DNA from: Acidobacteriota bacterium
GTDB taxonomy: Bacteria; Acidobacteriota; Thermoanaerobaculia; Multivoradales; JBCCEF01
Direction: 5' to 3'
Assembly (NCBI GenBank): GCA_039028635.1
Contig: JBCCHV010000028.1
Location: forward strand, 1-64,000
DNA: 64,000 nucleotides
Under the pieces are notes generated by a model. That model was not told the DNA's origin and made no database searches. It worked only from the letters and a program-made list of their open reading frames with translations. Below are positions 1-6,461 of this stretch, piece after piece. The translations under genes and the position numbers were made by a program. The stretch's first letter is position 1. Each line of letters begins with the position of its first letter.

Positions 1-65
1 CGCATAGATGATGTCGGATAGCCCGAAAGGGCTAATGGCGCAGATCTAAGGCGCTGATAATAAGC

Positions 66-89
66 CACTTAGATAGGTGGGTGGCACCT
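66..89 (-). repeat. Dispersed 24-base repeat, copy 1, within a hairpin
   Basis: Read on the minus strand this stretch begins AGGTGCCACCC and ends CTAAGTG. It matches the two copies at 3610-3633 and 3654-3677 at 21 of 24 positions, in opposite orientation. It overlaps a perfect 9-bp inverted repeat (71-79 with 85-93, 5-base loop) lying just past the stop codon of the propeller gene, so it may also act as a transcription end signal for that gene. Confidence 0.6.
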
Positions 90-103
90 ATCTAGAAGCT
101 CCT

Positions 104-1483
104 CTACCGGCTGGGGTTGGCCTCGGCGTCGCCCTCCGGCCGCAGATCTCGGGGCGCCTCTTCGACGAGGCAATAGAGAGCGTCTTCCGACCGCAGGTAG
201 ATCTCGCCATCGGCGAGCGCGGCCGAGGCGCTGAAGGTCCCATCGAGCTCGTTGATCGCCAAGACTCGTGGCTTTTCGTCGTCGCTGAGCACCACGGTCG
301 TGCCGCTGCGGTCGGTGATGTAGACCCGGCCGGAGGCCGAGACCGGCGAGGCGTAAACGTTGCCGATCGAGGGCAGGCGGAAGGTGCCGGGCTGGTCTGC
401 GCCGGTGCGGGCGTCGAGCCGCGACAGAATCCCCTGGTAGTGGCCCAGGTAGTAGAGGGCTCCTCTCGACAGCAGAAGCGACGGCACGTAGGGGGTGCTC
501 CGGGAGCGTCTCCAGGCGACGTTCTCAGTGTTCGTGATGTCGCCTTTGGCTCCCGCCAGGCGGATCGCGAGCAGCGCGCGGGTGTCATAGCTGCTGGCGG
601 CGTAGACCATGCCCTGGTCGGCCACCGGCGAGGCCACGATGTTGGCGGACAGACCGGCGCACTCCCAAATCACCTTGCCGGTCGCCAGATCGTAGGCGCG
701 CAAGCGCTTGGTACCGGGAACGATCACCTGCTTCGTTCCCTCGTGCTCGACGACGATCGGCGTGGCCCACGAGGTGACCTCGTCGCGCTCGACTCGCCAC
801 CGGATCTTGCCGGTTTTCTTGTCGAGCGCCGCCACGAAGGAACCCTCTTCGTGGTCCCAGTTGACGATCAACGAATCCCCGTGGAGGGCTGGCGAGCTGC
901 CCTCGCCGTGACCGTGCTTGGTGTGCATGGGACCGAAATCGGCCTTCCACTCCAGCTCGCCATCGACCGACAGGGCATAGAGGCCGTAGGAACCGAAGAA
1001 CGCGAAAACGCGCTGACCGTCGGTCGAAGGAGAGGCCGACGCCAGACTCGCCGTGACGTGGCCCATCTCGTGCGGCAGCGCCCGCTTCACGGTGCGCCGC
1101 CAGAGAACCCGTCCATCATCCCGAGCGATCGCCATCACCACGAACTCGAAGCGCCGAGTGACCTCGAGGTTGTCGTGCGCGCCTGGCCGGTGCGCCGCCA
1201 CCGGCTCGACCGGCTCGCCGTAGGGGACGGCGGCGGTCACGAACAGCCGATCACCCCAGATCACCGGGGTCGAATGCCCCTTGCCCGGCAACGCGACCTT
1301 CCAGCGCAAGTTCTTTTCCTCACTCCACTCCAGGGGCGGGTTGGCATGCGGCGCTACGCCGGTCGCCAGAGGGCCGCGCCACTGCGGCCATCCGGTCTCA
1401 GCCTTCGTTGGATCCGCTGAAAGGTCGAATGCCGTCGAAGAAAGGCAGCAAGCGATGACGAGTAGAGCAGTGAGTCTTACCAA
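104..1483 (-). CDS. Exported PQQ-like beta-propeller protein
   Basis: A 459-residue protein with an N-terminal hydrophobic signal segment, then W-x-Q-W-R-G-P at the start of the mature part and repeated blades of the type GDRLFV, G-x-LYALS, G-x-V-x-W, typical of BamB/PQQ-dehydrogenase-like eight-bladed propellers. It is probably periplasmic or cell-surface bound; such proteins often act as scaffolds or enzymes of unknown substrate. I place the start at a TTG (1481-1483) because a GGAGG sits 6 bases upstream and the signal segment begins there. The frame stays open for another 528 codons upstream, but that part is antisense to the MFS gene. No cofactor ligands can be assigned, so redox activity is not claimed. 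Confidence 0.8.
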   Translation of the reverse strand: MVRLTALLVIACCLSSTAFDLSADPTKAETGWPQWRGPLATGVAPHANPPLEWSEEKNLRWKVALPGKGHSTPVIWGDRLFVTAAVPYGEPVEPVAAHRPGAHDNLEVTRRFEFVVMAIARDDGRVLWRRTVKRALPHEMGHVTASLASASPSTDGQRVFAFFGSYGLYALSVDGELEWKADFGPMHTKHGHGEGSSPALHGDSLIVNWDHEEGSFVAALDKKTGKIRWRVERDEVTSWATPIVVEHEGTKQVIVPGTKRLRAYDLATGKVIWECAGLSANIVASPVADQGMVYAASSYDTRALLAIRLAGAKGDITNTENVAWRRSRSTPYVPSLLLSRGALYYLGHYQGILSRLDARTGADQPGTFRLPSIGNVYASPVSASGRVYITDRSGTTVVLSDDEKPRVLAINELDGTFSASAALADGEIYLRSEDALYCLVEEAPRDLRPEGDAEANPSR

Positions 1484-1704
1484 GAGTGGCCTCCGAAGTC
1501 GCCGACCTTCTCGAAGAAGCGTCGTGCCAGTCCACGGCGGCGTCGGGCGGCGATTGGGGAGGCCTTGGCCGTCTTGGCCGTAGACCCCGCGCGTTATCGC
1601 TCCCCGAGCCAAGGCTCGAGAGAGACGCGGCCGCTTGCAGATACCGCCATCGTAATGGTAGCTCGCCCCGCTTTCAGCTTTGCAAAGCGCCCGCCCGCGC
1701 TCCC

Positions 1705-2955
1705 CTACTCCGGCGCCACGCTCTCCTCGGAGAGATCCCGCAGCGCCACCGCCACGAACAGCGCCATACCCAAGCTGATCGCGGCGCAGATCCCGAAATG
1801 CGGCCCGTAGCCGAGGGCCTGGGCCACGAGGCCGCTCACGCTCGCACCCACCAGCGGCCCCACCACCGCGAGAGACTGCTGGAGGGTGAAGTCCGTGCCT
1901 CCGAAGCGGGTCGAGGCGCGATCCATCATCTGGGTATAGAGCGCCGCCGTCGCCATGCCGCCGGCGAAAGCGGCGGTCGCCGAGATCGCCCAGATCAAGG
2001 GCAAACTCGAGTAGCCAACGGCCGGCAAGGCGAAAGCGAGAACGGCCAGGCCCTGGAACGCTGAGAACAGAACCAGCGAGCGCTTGCGGCCGACGCGCTC
2101 GATGGCGGCCCCGCCGGCCAGGGCCCCAAGAACCGCCGCGGTCGAGTTCCCGACACCGACGATCAGGCCGATCTGGCCCAGGCTCAGGCCCAGATCGACG
2201 AGCATAGGCTTGGCCATGGTCAGAGCCATGGCATCGCCACTGCGAAAGAAGAGGAGCACGATCACCCAGGGAAGAATCCCCGGCCGCTTGAAAAAACGGC
2301 CCAGCGATCGGAAGTCGACGCCGGGCGCCTTGTCCTGGGCCTCCGGCTCGCGAAACGTCGCCACATTGAAGAGCGGAACGGCGAGCATTCCGGCCATGGC
2401 CAGGAGAGCCGCCCGCCAGCCGAACTGGGAGTAAACGAGCAGGATCATGCCCCCACCGATCACTTGGCCGAGGTAGAAGCCGCTGACCTGAACGCCGTTG
2501 CCCAGACCCCGTTCCGAGCGACCGAGAATCCGGACGGCGAGGCCGTCCGAGGCAATGTCCTGGGTCGCTGCGAGCAGCATGAACAGGCCGGCGAGGGTGA
2601 GCAGCAGGCCGAGCTGACGGCTCGGGTCGAGCCAGGCGATGGCGGTGATCGCCAACACCGCCAGAGTCTGCAGCGGCAGAATCCAGCTTCGATAGTGACC
2701 CCAGCGCTTCGCCCCCCAGCCATCGACCACCGGCGCCCAGAGGAACTTGAACATGAACGGCGCGGCGAGCGCTTGGATCAGGCCGATATCGCGCAGCGAC
2801 AAACCGAGATCTCGACCGATCGCGGGAACGCCCTCGATGAAGAACCCCAGTGGAATCGCCTGCGAAACGTAGAGAGCCGCCAGCAGCGACAGCCGGCGAG
2901 ATCGGCTCGAGCCGAAGGCGGTGCGGGCCGTCCCCGCAGTCCGGACGCTTGTCAT
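1705..2955 (-). CDS. MFS transporter, AmpG/RhtX-like
   Basis: A 416-residue inner-membrane protein with about twelve hydrophobic segments. The N-terminal half carries A-P-F-M-F-K-F-L-W-A-P near helix 2 and ATQDIASDGLAV around residue 135, the signature of the AmpG-like muropeptide permeases and the related RhtX/FptX siderophore permeases. The substrate could be anhydro-muropeptides, siderophores or another small solute; the sequence alone does not decide. It lies upstream of the propeller gene in the same direction with about 220 bases between, so a shared transcript is possible but not obvious. Length is normal for the family. Confidence 0.8.
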   Translation of the reverse strand: MTSVRTAGTARTAFGSSRSRRLSLLAALYVSQAIPLGFFIEGVPAIGRDLGLSLRDIGLIQALAAPFMFKFLWAPVVDGWGAKRWGHYRSWILPLQTLAVLAITAIAWLDPSRQLGLLLTLAGLFMLLAATQDIASDGLAVRILGRSERGLGNGVQVSGFYLGQVIGGGMILLVYSQFGWRAALLAMAGMLAVPLFNVATFREPEAQDKAPGVDFRSLGRFFKRPGILPWVIVLLFFRSGDAMALTMAKPMLVDLGLSLGQIGLIVGVGNSTAAVLGALAGGAAIERVGRKRSLVLFSAFQGLAVLAFALPAVGYSSLPLIWAISATAAFAGGMATAALYTQMMDRASTRFGGTDFTLQQSLAVVGPLVGASVSGLVAQALGYGPHFGICAAISLGMALFVAVALRDLSEESVAPE

Positions 2956-3209
2956 TGCGACCGAACCTATCGCGGTTTGGGGCCAAGCGTGGAGGTAGCG
3001 CCGGAGGTTGAGGTTCTCGGATCTGAGTTCCTTGGCGACGTGGGATTTTCCCCTCCCGACTCTCCACTATGGATGGACGGACGGAATCGATATGGGCTTG
3101 CCCAGCCCTAGAGCAAATGATAAATTTTTCGAATATTCATTGTTTCGACAAAATTTCAAGCTGGTCCTTCGAGGAGGGTTTCGGAGGGCCGCAAAGGAGG
3201 CACCTACCG

Positions 3210-3458
3210 ATGACTTCTCGCACTCTCAAGATCGGCTTACTCGTTCTCGCGATCACCCTCTGCACTGCCGTAGCTGCTGGTGCTGCCAGCGTAGTCGGGT
3301 TTGCACACAACTCGGATACCGGATGGACGAGGATCGCTTGCTCCGACGGCAGGACAGGAGTGGGCTACTTTGCTGGAGCGTCCCAAAGCTGGCTTAGGCA
3401 GGAAGCGGCAAATTTCTGCCGTCCTGGCGAGATCGGAAATCCCATGCACAGCGAGTAG
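3210..3458 (+). CDS. Small exported protein of unknown function
   Basis: An 82-residue product with a clear signal peptide (basic start, hydrophobic core, AAGAA cleavage region near residue 25) and a short mature part with two cysteines (Cys44, Cys70) that could pair. A strong ribosome binding site (AAAGGAGG, 3193-3200) 9 bases before the ATG supports this start over the upstream in-frame ATG at 3069. I do not recognise a family. It resembles in size and style the small Cys-containing exported proteins at 4960-5271 and 5410-5679, but no residue pattern clearly links them. Confidence 0.6.
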   Translation: MTSRTLKIGLLVLAITLCTAVAAGAASVVGFAHNSDTGWTRIACSDGRTGVGYFAGASQSWLRQEAANFCRPGEIGNPMHSE

Positions 3459-3609
3459 ACCCTGATCCCTCGAATGTCGCTGGGCTACCCAGCTAGGTGC
3501 ATGAGTGCCACCGGGAGGTCTGCGGCAGGTTCTAGAATGTCCAGACAGGACTACAGGACTGACTTGAACCGAAGATGGTGGTGACCGTTTTCCAGTGCCC
3601 ACTTGCCTA

Positions 3610-3633
3610 AGGTGCCACCCTCTTACCTAAGTG
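3610..3633 (+). repeat. Dispersed 24-base repeat, copy 2
   Basis: Identical over 24 bases to copy 3 (3654-3677), and 21/24 to the inverted copy at 66-89. It starts AGGTGCCACCC and ends CTAAGTG. Copies 2 and 3 are spaced 44 bases start to start in a non-coding stretch. The flank CCCACTT (3598-3604) pairs with AAGTGGG (3629-3635), so the unit can fold. The rest of 3459-3815 shows no coding signal. Confidence 0.65.
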
Positions 3634-3653
3634 GGGAGAGGTGTCGGCGGGAG

Positions 3654-3677
3654 AGGTGCCACCCTCTTACCTAAGTG
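3654..3677 (+). repeat. Dispersed 24-base repeat, copy 3
   Basis: Exact direct copy of 3610-3633. Its context contains AGAGG / CCTCT arms around TGCCAC, so it too can form a small hairpin. Together with the inverted copy at 66-89 it brackets the propeller, MFS and small exported genes. Confidence 0.65.
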
Positions 3678-3815
3678 CAATGGGTTCAACGCCTTGAGGT
3701 CTGAAGGCCCGGGGCTTTACGGGTCCCGGCTTTCCCGATAGGAGTCGTTTCACGACTCGTTCGGCACCGGTCACAAAACAAAAACCTGTGAGAAGTGGAA
3801 GCAATGAGGATGCAG

Positions 3816-3890
3816 TGGAGCCACTGAGCGGATTTGAACCGCTGACCTGCTGATTACGAATCAGCTGCTCTACCCCTGAGCTACAGTGGC
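3816..3890 (-). tRNA. tRNA-Thr (anticodon CGT)
   Basis: Read on the minus strand the 75 bases fold as a full cloverleaf: acceptor arms GCCACTG and CAGTGGC, D arm GCTC/GAGC, anticodon stem GCTGA/TCAGC with loop TTCGTAA, a T arm AGCGG/CCGCT with TTCAAAT loop, discriminator T and an encoded CCA. Anticodon CGT reads the threonine codon ACG. The T-rich minus-strand sequence just past its 3' end could assist termination. Confidence 0.97.
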
Positions 3891-4265
3891 CCTGAGTGGG
3901 AGCGCGCGGCGAGCCCGGAGGCCGGCCGCGGCTCGGGGATTTTAGGCGATGTGTGCCTCTGGGCGCAATCCGAGGGCTGGACTCGCTGGCGGGAGACCGG
4001 TGGTTCGCGGAAACCGGCGAATGCCCCCTCATCCCAAACTCGCCGGCTAGCGGGTCGTTCGATGGCCGGGCGAGGGCCTGGTGGAGTTTGACTGGCCTGC
4101 GGAGGCCGCTTCTGGTCTGCCCTGTTCCACCCCCCGAGCGCACCACGATGAGAGAATGCCTGCCGAACGCTTTCGCTGTCGGGTCCGGGTCGCTTGCGGT
4201 GGCCGGTGGGCCCGTTCGAGTTTCTTTGGACTTGGCCGTTTTCTCGACCCTTGGAGGAGTCCCTG
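3891..4265. other. Intergenic stretch between tRNA-Thr and sodN
   Basis: About 375 bases with no convincing gene. Open frames here carry no family signal and no ribosome binding site. It must contain the leaders of the divergent tRNA and sodN genes, and a GGAGGAG (4253-4259) just before the sodN start is the only clear signal. Confidence 0.5.
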
Positions 4266-4754
4266 ATGACCCGCAGCTCCCTTCGCTGGACCGCTTTCGC
4301 CGTTGCTCTGGCCGTCGCTCTGCTGGCGGCGCCGAGCGTGCTCGCCCATTGCCAGGTGCCCTGTGGCATCTACGGCGACGAGACCCGCTTCGTGATCATG
4401 GAGGAGGATGTCACCACCATCGAGAAGTCGATGAAGGAGATCATCCGCCTTTCGGCCGAGGAGACGCCGAACTGGAATCAGCTGGTGCGTTGGGTGGAGA
4501 ACAAGGAGGACCACGCCGACAAGCTCACGGAGGTGGTGACCTACTACTTCATGGCCCAGCGCATCAAGCCGCCGGCGACTTCGGTGGGTGACGAGTACAA
4601 GAAGTACGTCCACGAGCTCAGCATTCTGCACCGCATGATGGTGCACGCCATGAAGGCGAAGCAGACCACCGACCTGGCCGAAGTCGCGAAGCTGCGCGAG
4701 CTGATTGCCGCACTCAAGACTTCGTACCTCGGCGAGCAAGGCCACTCGCACTAG
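4266..4754 (+). CDS. sodN: Nickel superoxide dismutase with signal peptide
   Basis: A 162-residue precursor of NiSOD, which disproportionates superoxide. After a Sec-type signal peptide (residues 1-27, ending VLA) comes His28-Cys29-x-x-Pro32-Cys33-Gly-x-Tyr36, the nickel hook that normally forms the N-terminus of mature NiSOD; cleavage after Ala27 would expose His28 as the axial ligand. The rest is the helical bundle expected of the family. The GGAGGAG site precedes the ATG. Classical NiSODs are cytosolic and trimmed by the protease SodX; no sodX is seen next to this gene, and the signal peptide would both export and mature the enzyme (inference). A hairpin follows the stop. Confidence 0.93.
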   Translation: MTRSSLRWTAFAVALAVALLAAPSVLAHCQVPCGIYGDETRFVIMEEDVTTIEKSMKEIIRLSAEETPNWNQLVRWVENKEDHADKLTEVVTYYFMAQRIKPPATSVGDEYKKYVHELSILHRMMVHAMKAKQTTDLAEVAKLRELIAALKTSYLGEQGHSH

Positions 4755-4770
4755 GGAGGCCTTTGGTGAG

Positions 4771-4799
4771 GCCCGGGCCGGCTCCCTTCCGGCTCGGGC
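4771..4799. terminator. Hairpin between convergent genes
   Basis: An 11-bp stem (4771-4781 with 4789-4799, one G-T pair, 7-base loop) lies 17 bases after the sodN stop and before the convergent small gene ending at 4960. There is no long T run, so it is a terminator-like hairpin that could serve either strand. Confidence 0.5.
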
Positions 4800-4959
4800 A
4801 GGGCTCCCAGCGTCGCGGCTCTCCAACCTCGAAGAGCAGCACGCCATCATCCCGGTCGCCGGAAGCAGTTTCTCTGCAGATTCCGGTCTGCACATCACAC
4901 ACCCTTCCGCCCGGTGCCTTGCGCCCCGCACTTCAGCCCTACCCGCCCCGCCCCTGCCC

Positions 4960-5271
4960 TCAGGGCTCGGCGACGTGCTGGCTGCTGGCGCCGGCACCGT
5001 GGGGGGCCCGGAAGTCGGCGCAGTCGTAGAAGTCCCGGCTGCCCTGGAGCTTGATGTCGAGGCAGCAGGTGTGGGTGGTCTTGCCTTCCCAGGTCAGCCA
5101 GTCGACGCAGACGGAGTTGGTGCCGCAACCGGGGTGACCGAGGAAAATCCACTGGCCGGCTTCGGGACCACCGGGGCCGAGTCCAACGCCACCGGTGCGC
5201 GGGGCGACGGCGATCAGGGCGGTCACGGCGAGACCGAGGATGAACACTTCGGGCAGCAGCTTGCGGTTCAT
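4960..5271 (-). CDS. Small Cys-rich exported protein
   Basis: A 103-residue product starting with MNRKLLPEV and a hydrophobic export segment, followed by a mature part with five cysteines (49, 55, 69, 70, 84), including an adjacent Cys-Cys pair. The start is set by the AGGAG-rich site just upstream of the ATG at 5269-5271. The family is not recognised. It lies downstream of another small Cys-rich exported gene and a thioredoxin-like gene on the same strand, which suggests disulfide-bonded products matured outside the cytoplasm (inference). Confidence 0.6.
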   Translation of the reverse strand: MNRKLLPEVFILGLAVTALIAVAPRTGGVGLGPGGPEAGQWIFLGHPGCGTNSVCVDWLTWEGKTTHTCCLDIKLQGSRDFYDCADFRAPHGAGASSQHVAEP

Positions 5272-5351
5272 TCTTGAGCTCCTCTCCTGTGAGCTAAGCG
5301 AGGGGTCGACTGCGGCGCGGTCGTCGACCAGGCAATTCTCCACCACACGCA

Positions 5352-5391
5352 CTCACCACCCCGAGGAGCCGAAGCCCCCGAGGGTGGTGAG
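5352..5391 (-). terminator. Hairpin after the 5410-5679 gene
   Basis: CTCACCACCC (5352-5361) and GGGTGGTGAG (5382-5391) are perfect 10-base inverted arms around a 20-base loop. The element sits between the two small Cys-rich genes and could end or attenuate transcription from the upstream one. No T run follows. Confidence 0.45.
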
Positions 5392-5409
5392 CCCGCGGGT
5401 GTCGCGTCC

Positions 5410-5679
5410 CTAGACGTCCAGACAGTCGCGGTAACAGAACGAAGTAAATCCGGAGGGGCTGGTGTACTTGTAGCGGGCGCAAATCTCCAGAGTGCTGAGG
5501 GCCGGGTTGTAGATCGTGCAGCAGCCATCGAAGGTCCAGCCGTTGAGGTTTGGGCAGTAGCCGAGCGGGCAAGTCGAATGGAAGCGCGCTTCGGCTGGCT
5601 CCGAAAGCAGAGTCATGGCGCCGAGAGCCACCACGGCGACCAGCGCGAGGGGAAAGATCGACTTGACGAGTTTCTTCAT
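5410..5679 (-). CDS. Small Cys-rich exported protein with Cys-Cys pair
   Basis: An 89-residue product with a textbook signal peptide (MKKLVKS, hydrophobic core, cleavage near AEA at about residue 31) and seven cysteines in the mature part (37, 42, 53, 54, 67, 82, 86). AAGGAG precedes the ATG. It shares with the 4960-5271 product a Cys-Cys pair, compact size and export signal, but they cannot be called homologues from the sequence alone. It lies 36 bases downstream of the thioredoxin-like gene on the same strand, so the two are probably cotranscribed. Function unknown; a disulfide-stabilised secreted peptide is the simplest reading. Confidence 0.65.
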   Translation of the reverse strand: MKKLVKSIFPLALVAVVALGAMTLLSEPAEARFHSTCPLGYCPNLNGWTFDGCCTIYNPALSTLEICARYKYTSPSGFTSFCYRDCLDV

Positions 5680-5715
5680 GGCATCACTCCTTGGTTGGGT
5701 GGAAGAGGCACCGGC

Positions 5716-6276
5716 TCAGGCGCCGATGGCGGAAAGGGAGCTGCGGATCTCGTCGAGATCCTGCTCCGAAAGAGTGCCGAGCCAGGAGTCCCGAACCCGG
5801 CCGTCGGCGGATAGAAGCACCGTGAAGGGGACCGCCGAAAGCTGGTTGTCCGCCGCGAAGATCCCCGGGTCGCGCAGGCTGACGATGGGATAGGCGAGCT
5901 GCTGCTCCTCACCGTAGGCGCGGGTCGGCTCGACCGGGTCGAAGCTGACACCAAGGGTCTCGGCGATGGCCCCGACCTCGTGGTGAAGGGCCTGCCAACG
6001 CTGCTGGTTCTCCTGGCACGACGGACAGGTGGTGGTGAAGAAAAACAGCAGGCGATCACTACCGGCGAGCTCGACCTCGAGCTCCTGGCCGTCGAGGTCG
6101 AGGGCCGCAAAGGGCTCGAACACCTGACCAGCCACCAGCGATGAGGGTAGGGCGCCCTCGATTGCCGCTTGCCGAAGCTGCCGTACTTCGAGGGTCAGGA
6201 AGACGGTGGCACCGGCCAGGGCCAGCAGCAGTCCATGCAGAGTCAGGCTGTAGGGGGACAGACGCTTCCAGAGCAT
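5716..6276 (-). CDS. Membrane-anchored thioredoxin-like (TlpA-type) protein
   Basis: A 186-residue protein with one N-terminal membrane segment (about residues 12-30) and an outward-facing thioredoxin fold: F-F-F-T-T-T-C-P-S-C with redox cysteines 84 and 87, and a V-P-F cis-proline loop near the end. It belongs to the TlpA/ResA/AhpC-TSA superfamily of periplasmic thiol-disulfide proteins. The CPSC active site differs from the CPHC/CEPC sites of DsbA and ResA, so the direction of the reaction is unclear. Neighbouring Cys-rich exported proteins downstream are natural candidate substrates. Confidence 0.8.
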   Translation of the reverse strand: MLWKRLSPYSLTLHGLLLALAGATVFLTLEVRQLRQAAIEGALPSSLVAGQVFEPFAALDLDGQELEVELAGSDRLLFFFTTTCPSCQENQQRWQALHHEVGAIAETLGVSFDPVEPTRAYGEEQQLAYPIVSLRDPGIFAADNQLSAVPFTVLLSADGRVRDSWLGTLSEQDLDEIRSSLSAIGA

Positions 6277-6461
6277 GCGATTTCTCCTCCGGGCCGCGCT
6301 TCCGGAGCAGGCGATGAAAGCCTTCCTCGGAAGCTTTGATGCGAAATTTCCCCGTTACGCGAGAACGGCGAGATTTCCGAAGCATCGGAGGTGAAATTTC
6401 TCGCCGATGGGCTGGCGCGGCCGACCCGGCGAGCGATCGTCCGGGCACGAAAGAGGTCGCG

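Noticed and set aside
1484-3067. Upstream extension of the propeller frame to 3067
   Set aside because: The extra 528 codons are antisense-free but overlap the MFS gene in another frame on the same strand, and the signal peptide and GGAGG point to a start at 1483.
3742-3758. 7-bp hairpin GAGTCGT / ACGACTC read as a tRNA-Thr terminator
   Set aside because: It is about 60 bases beyond the tRNA 3' end with no T run, so there is no real support for this role.
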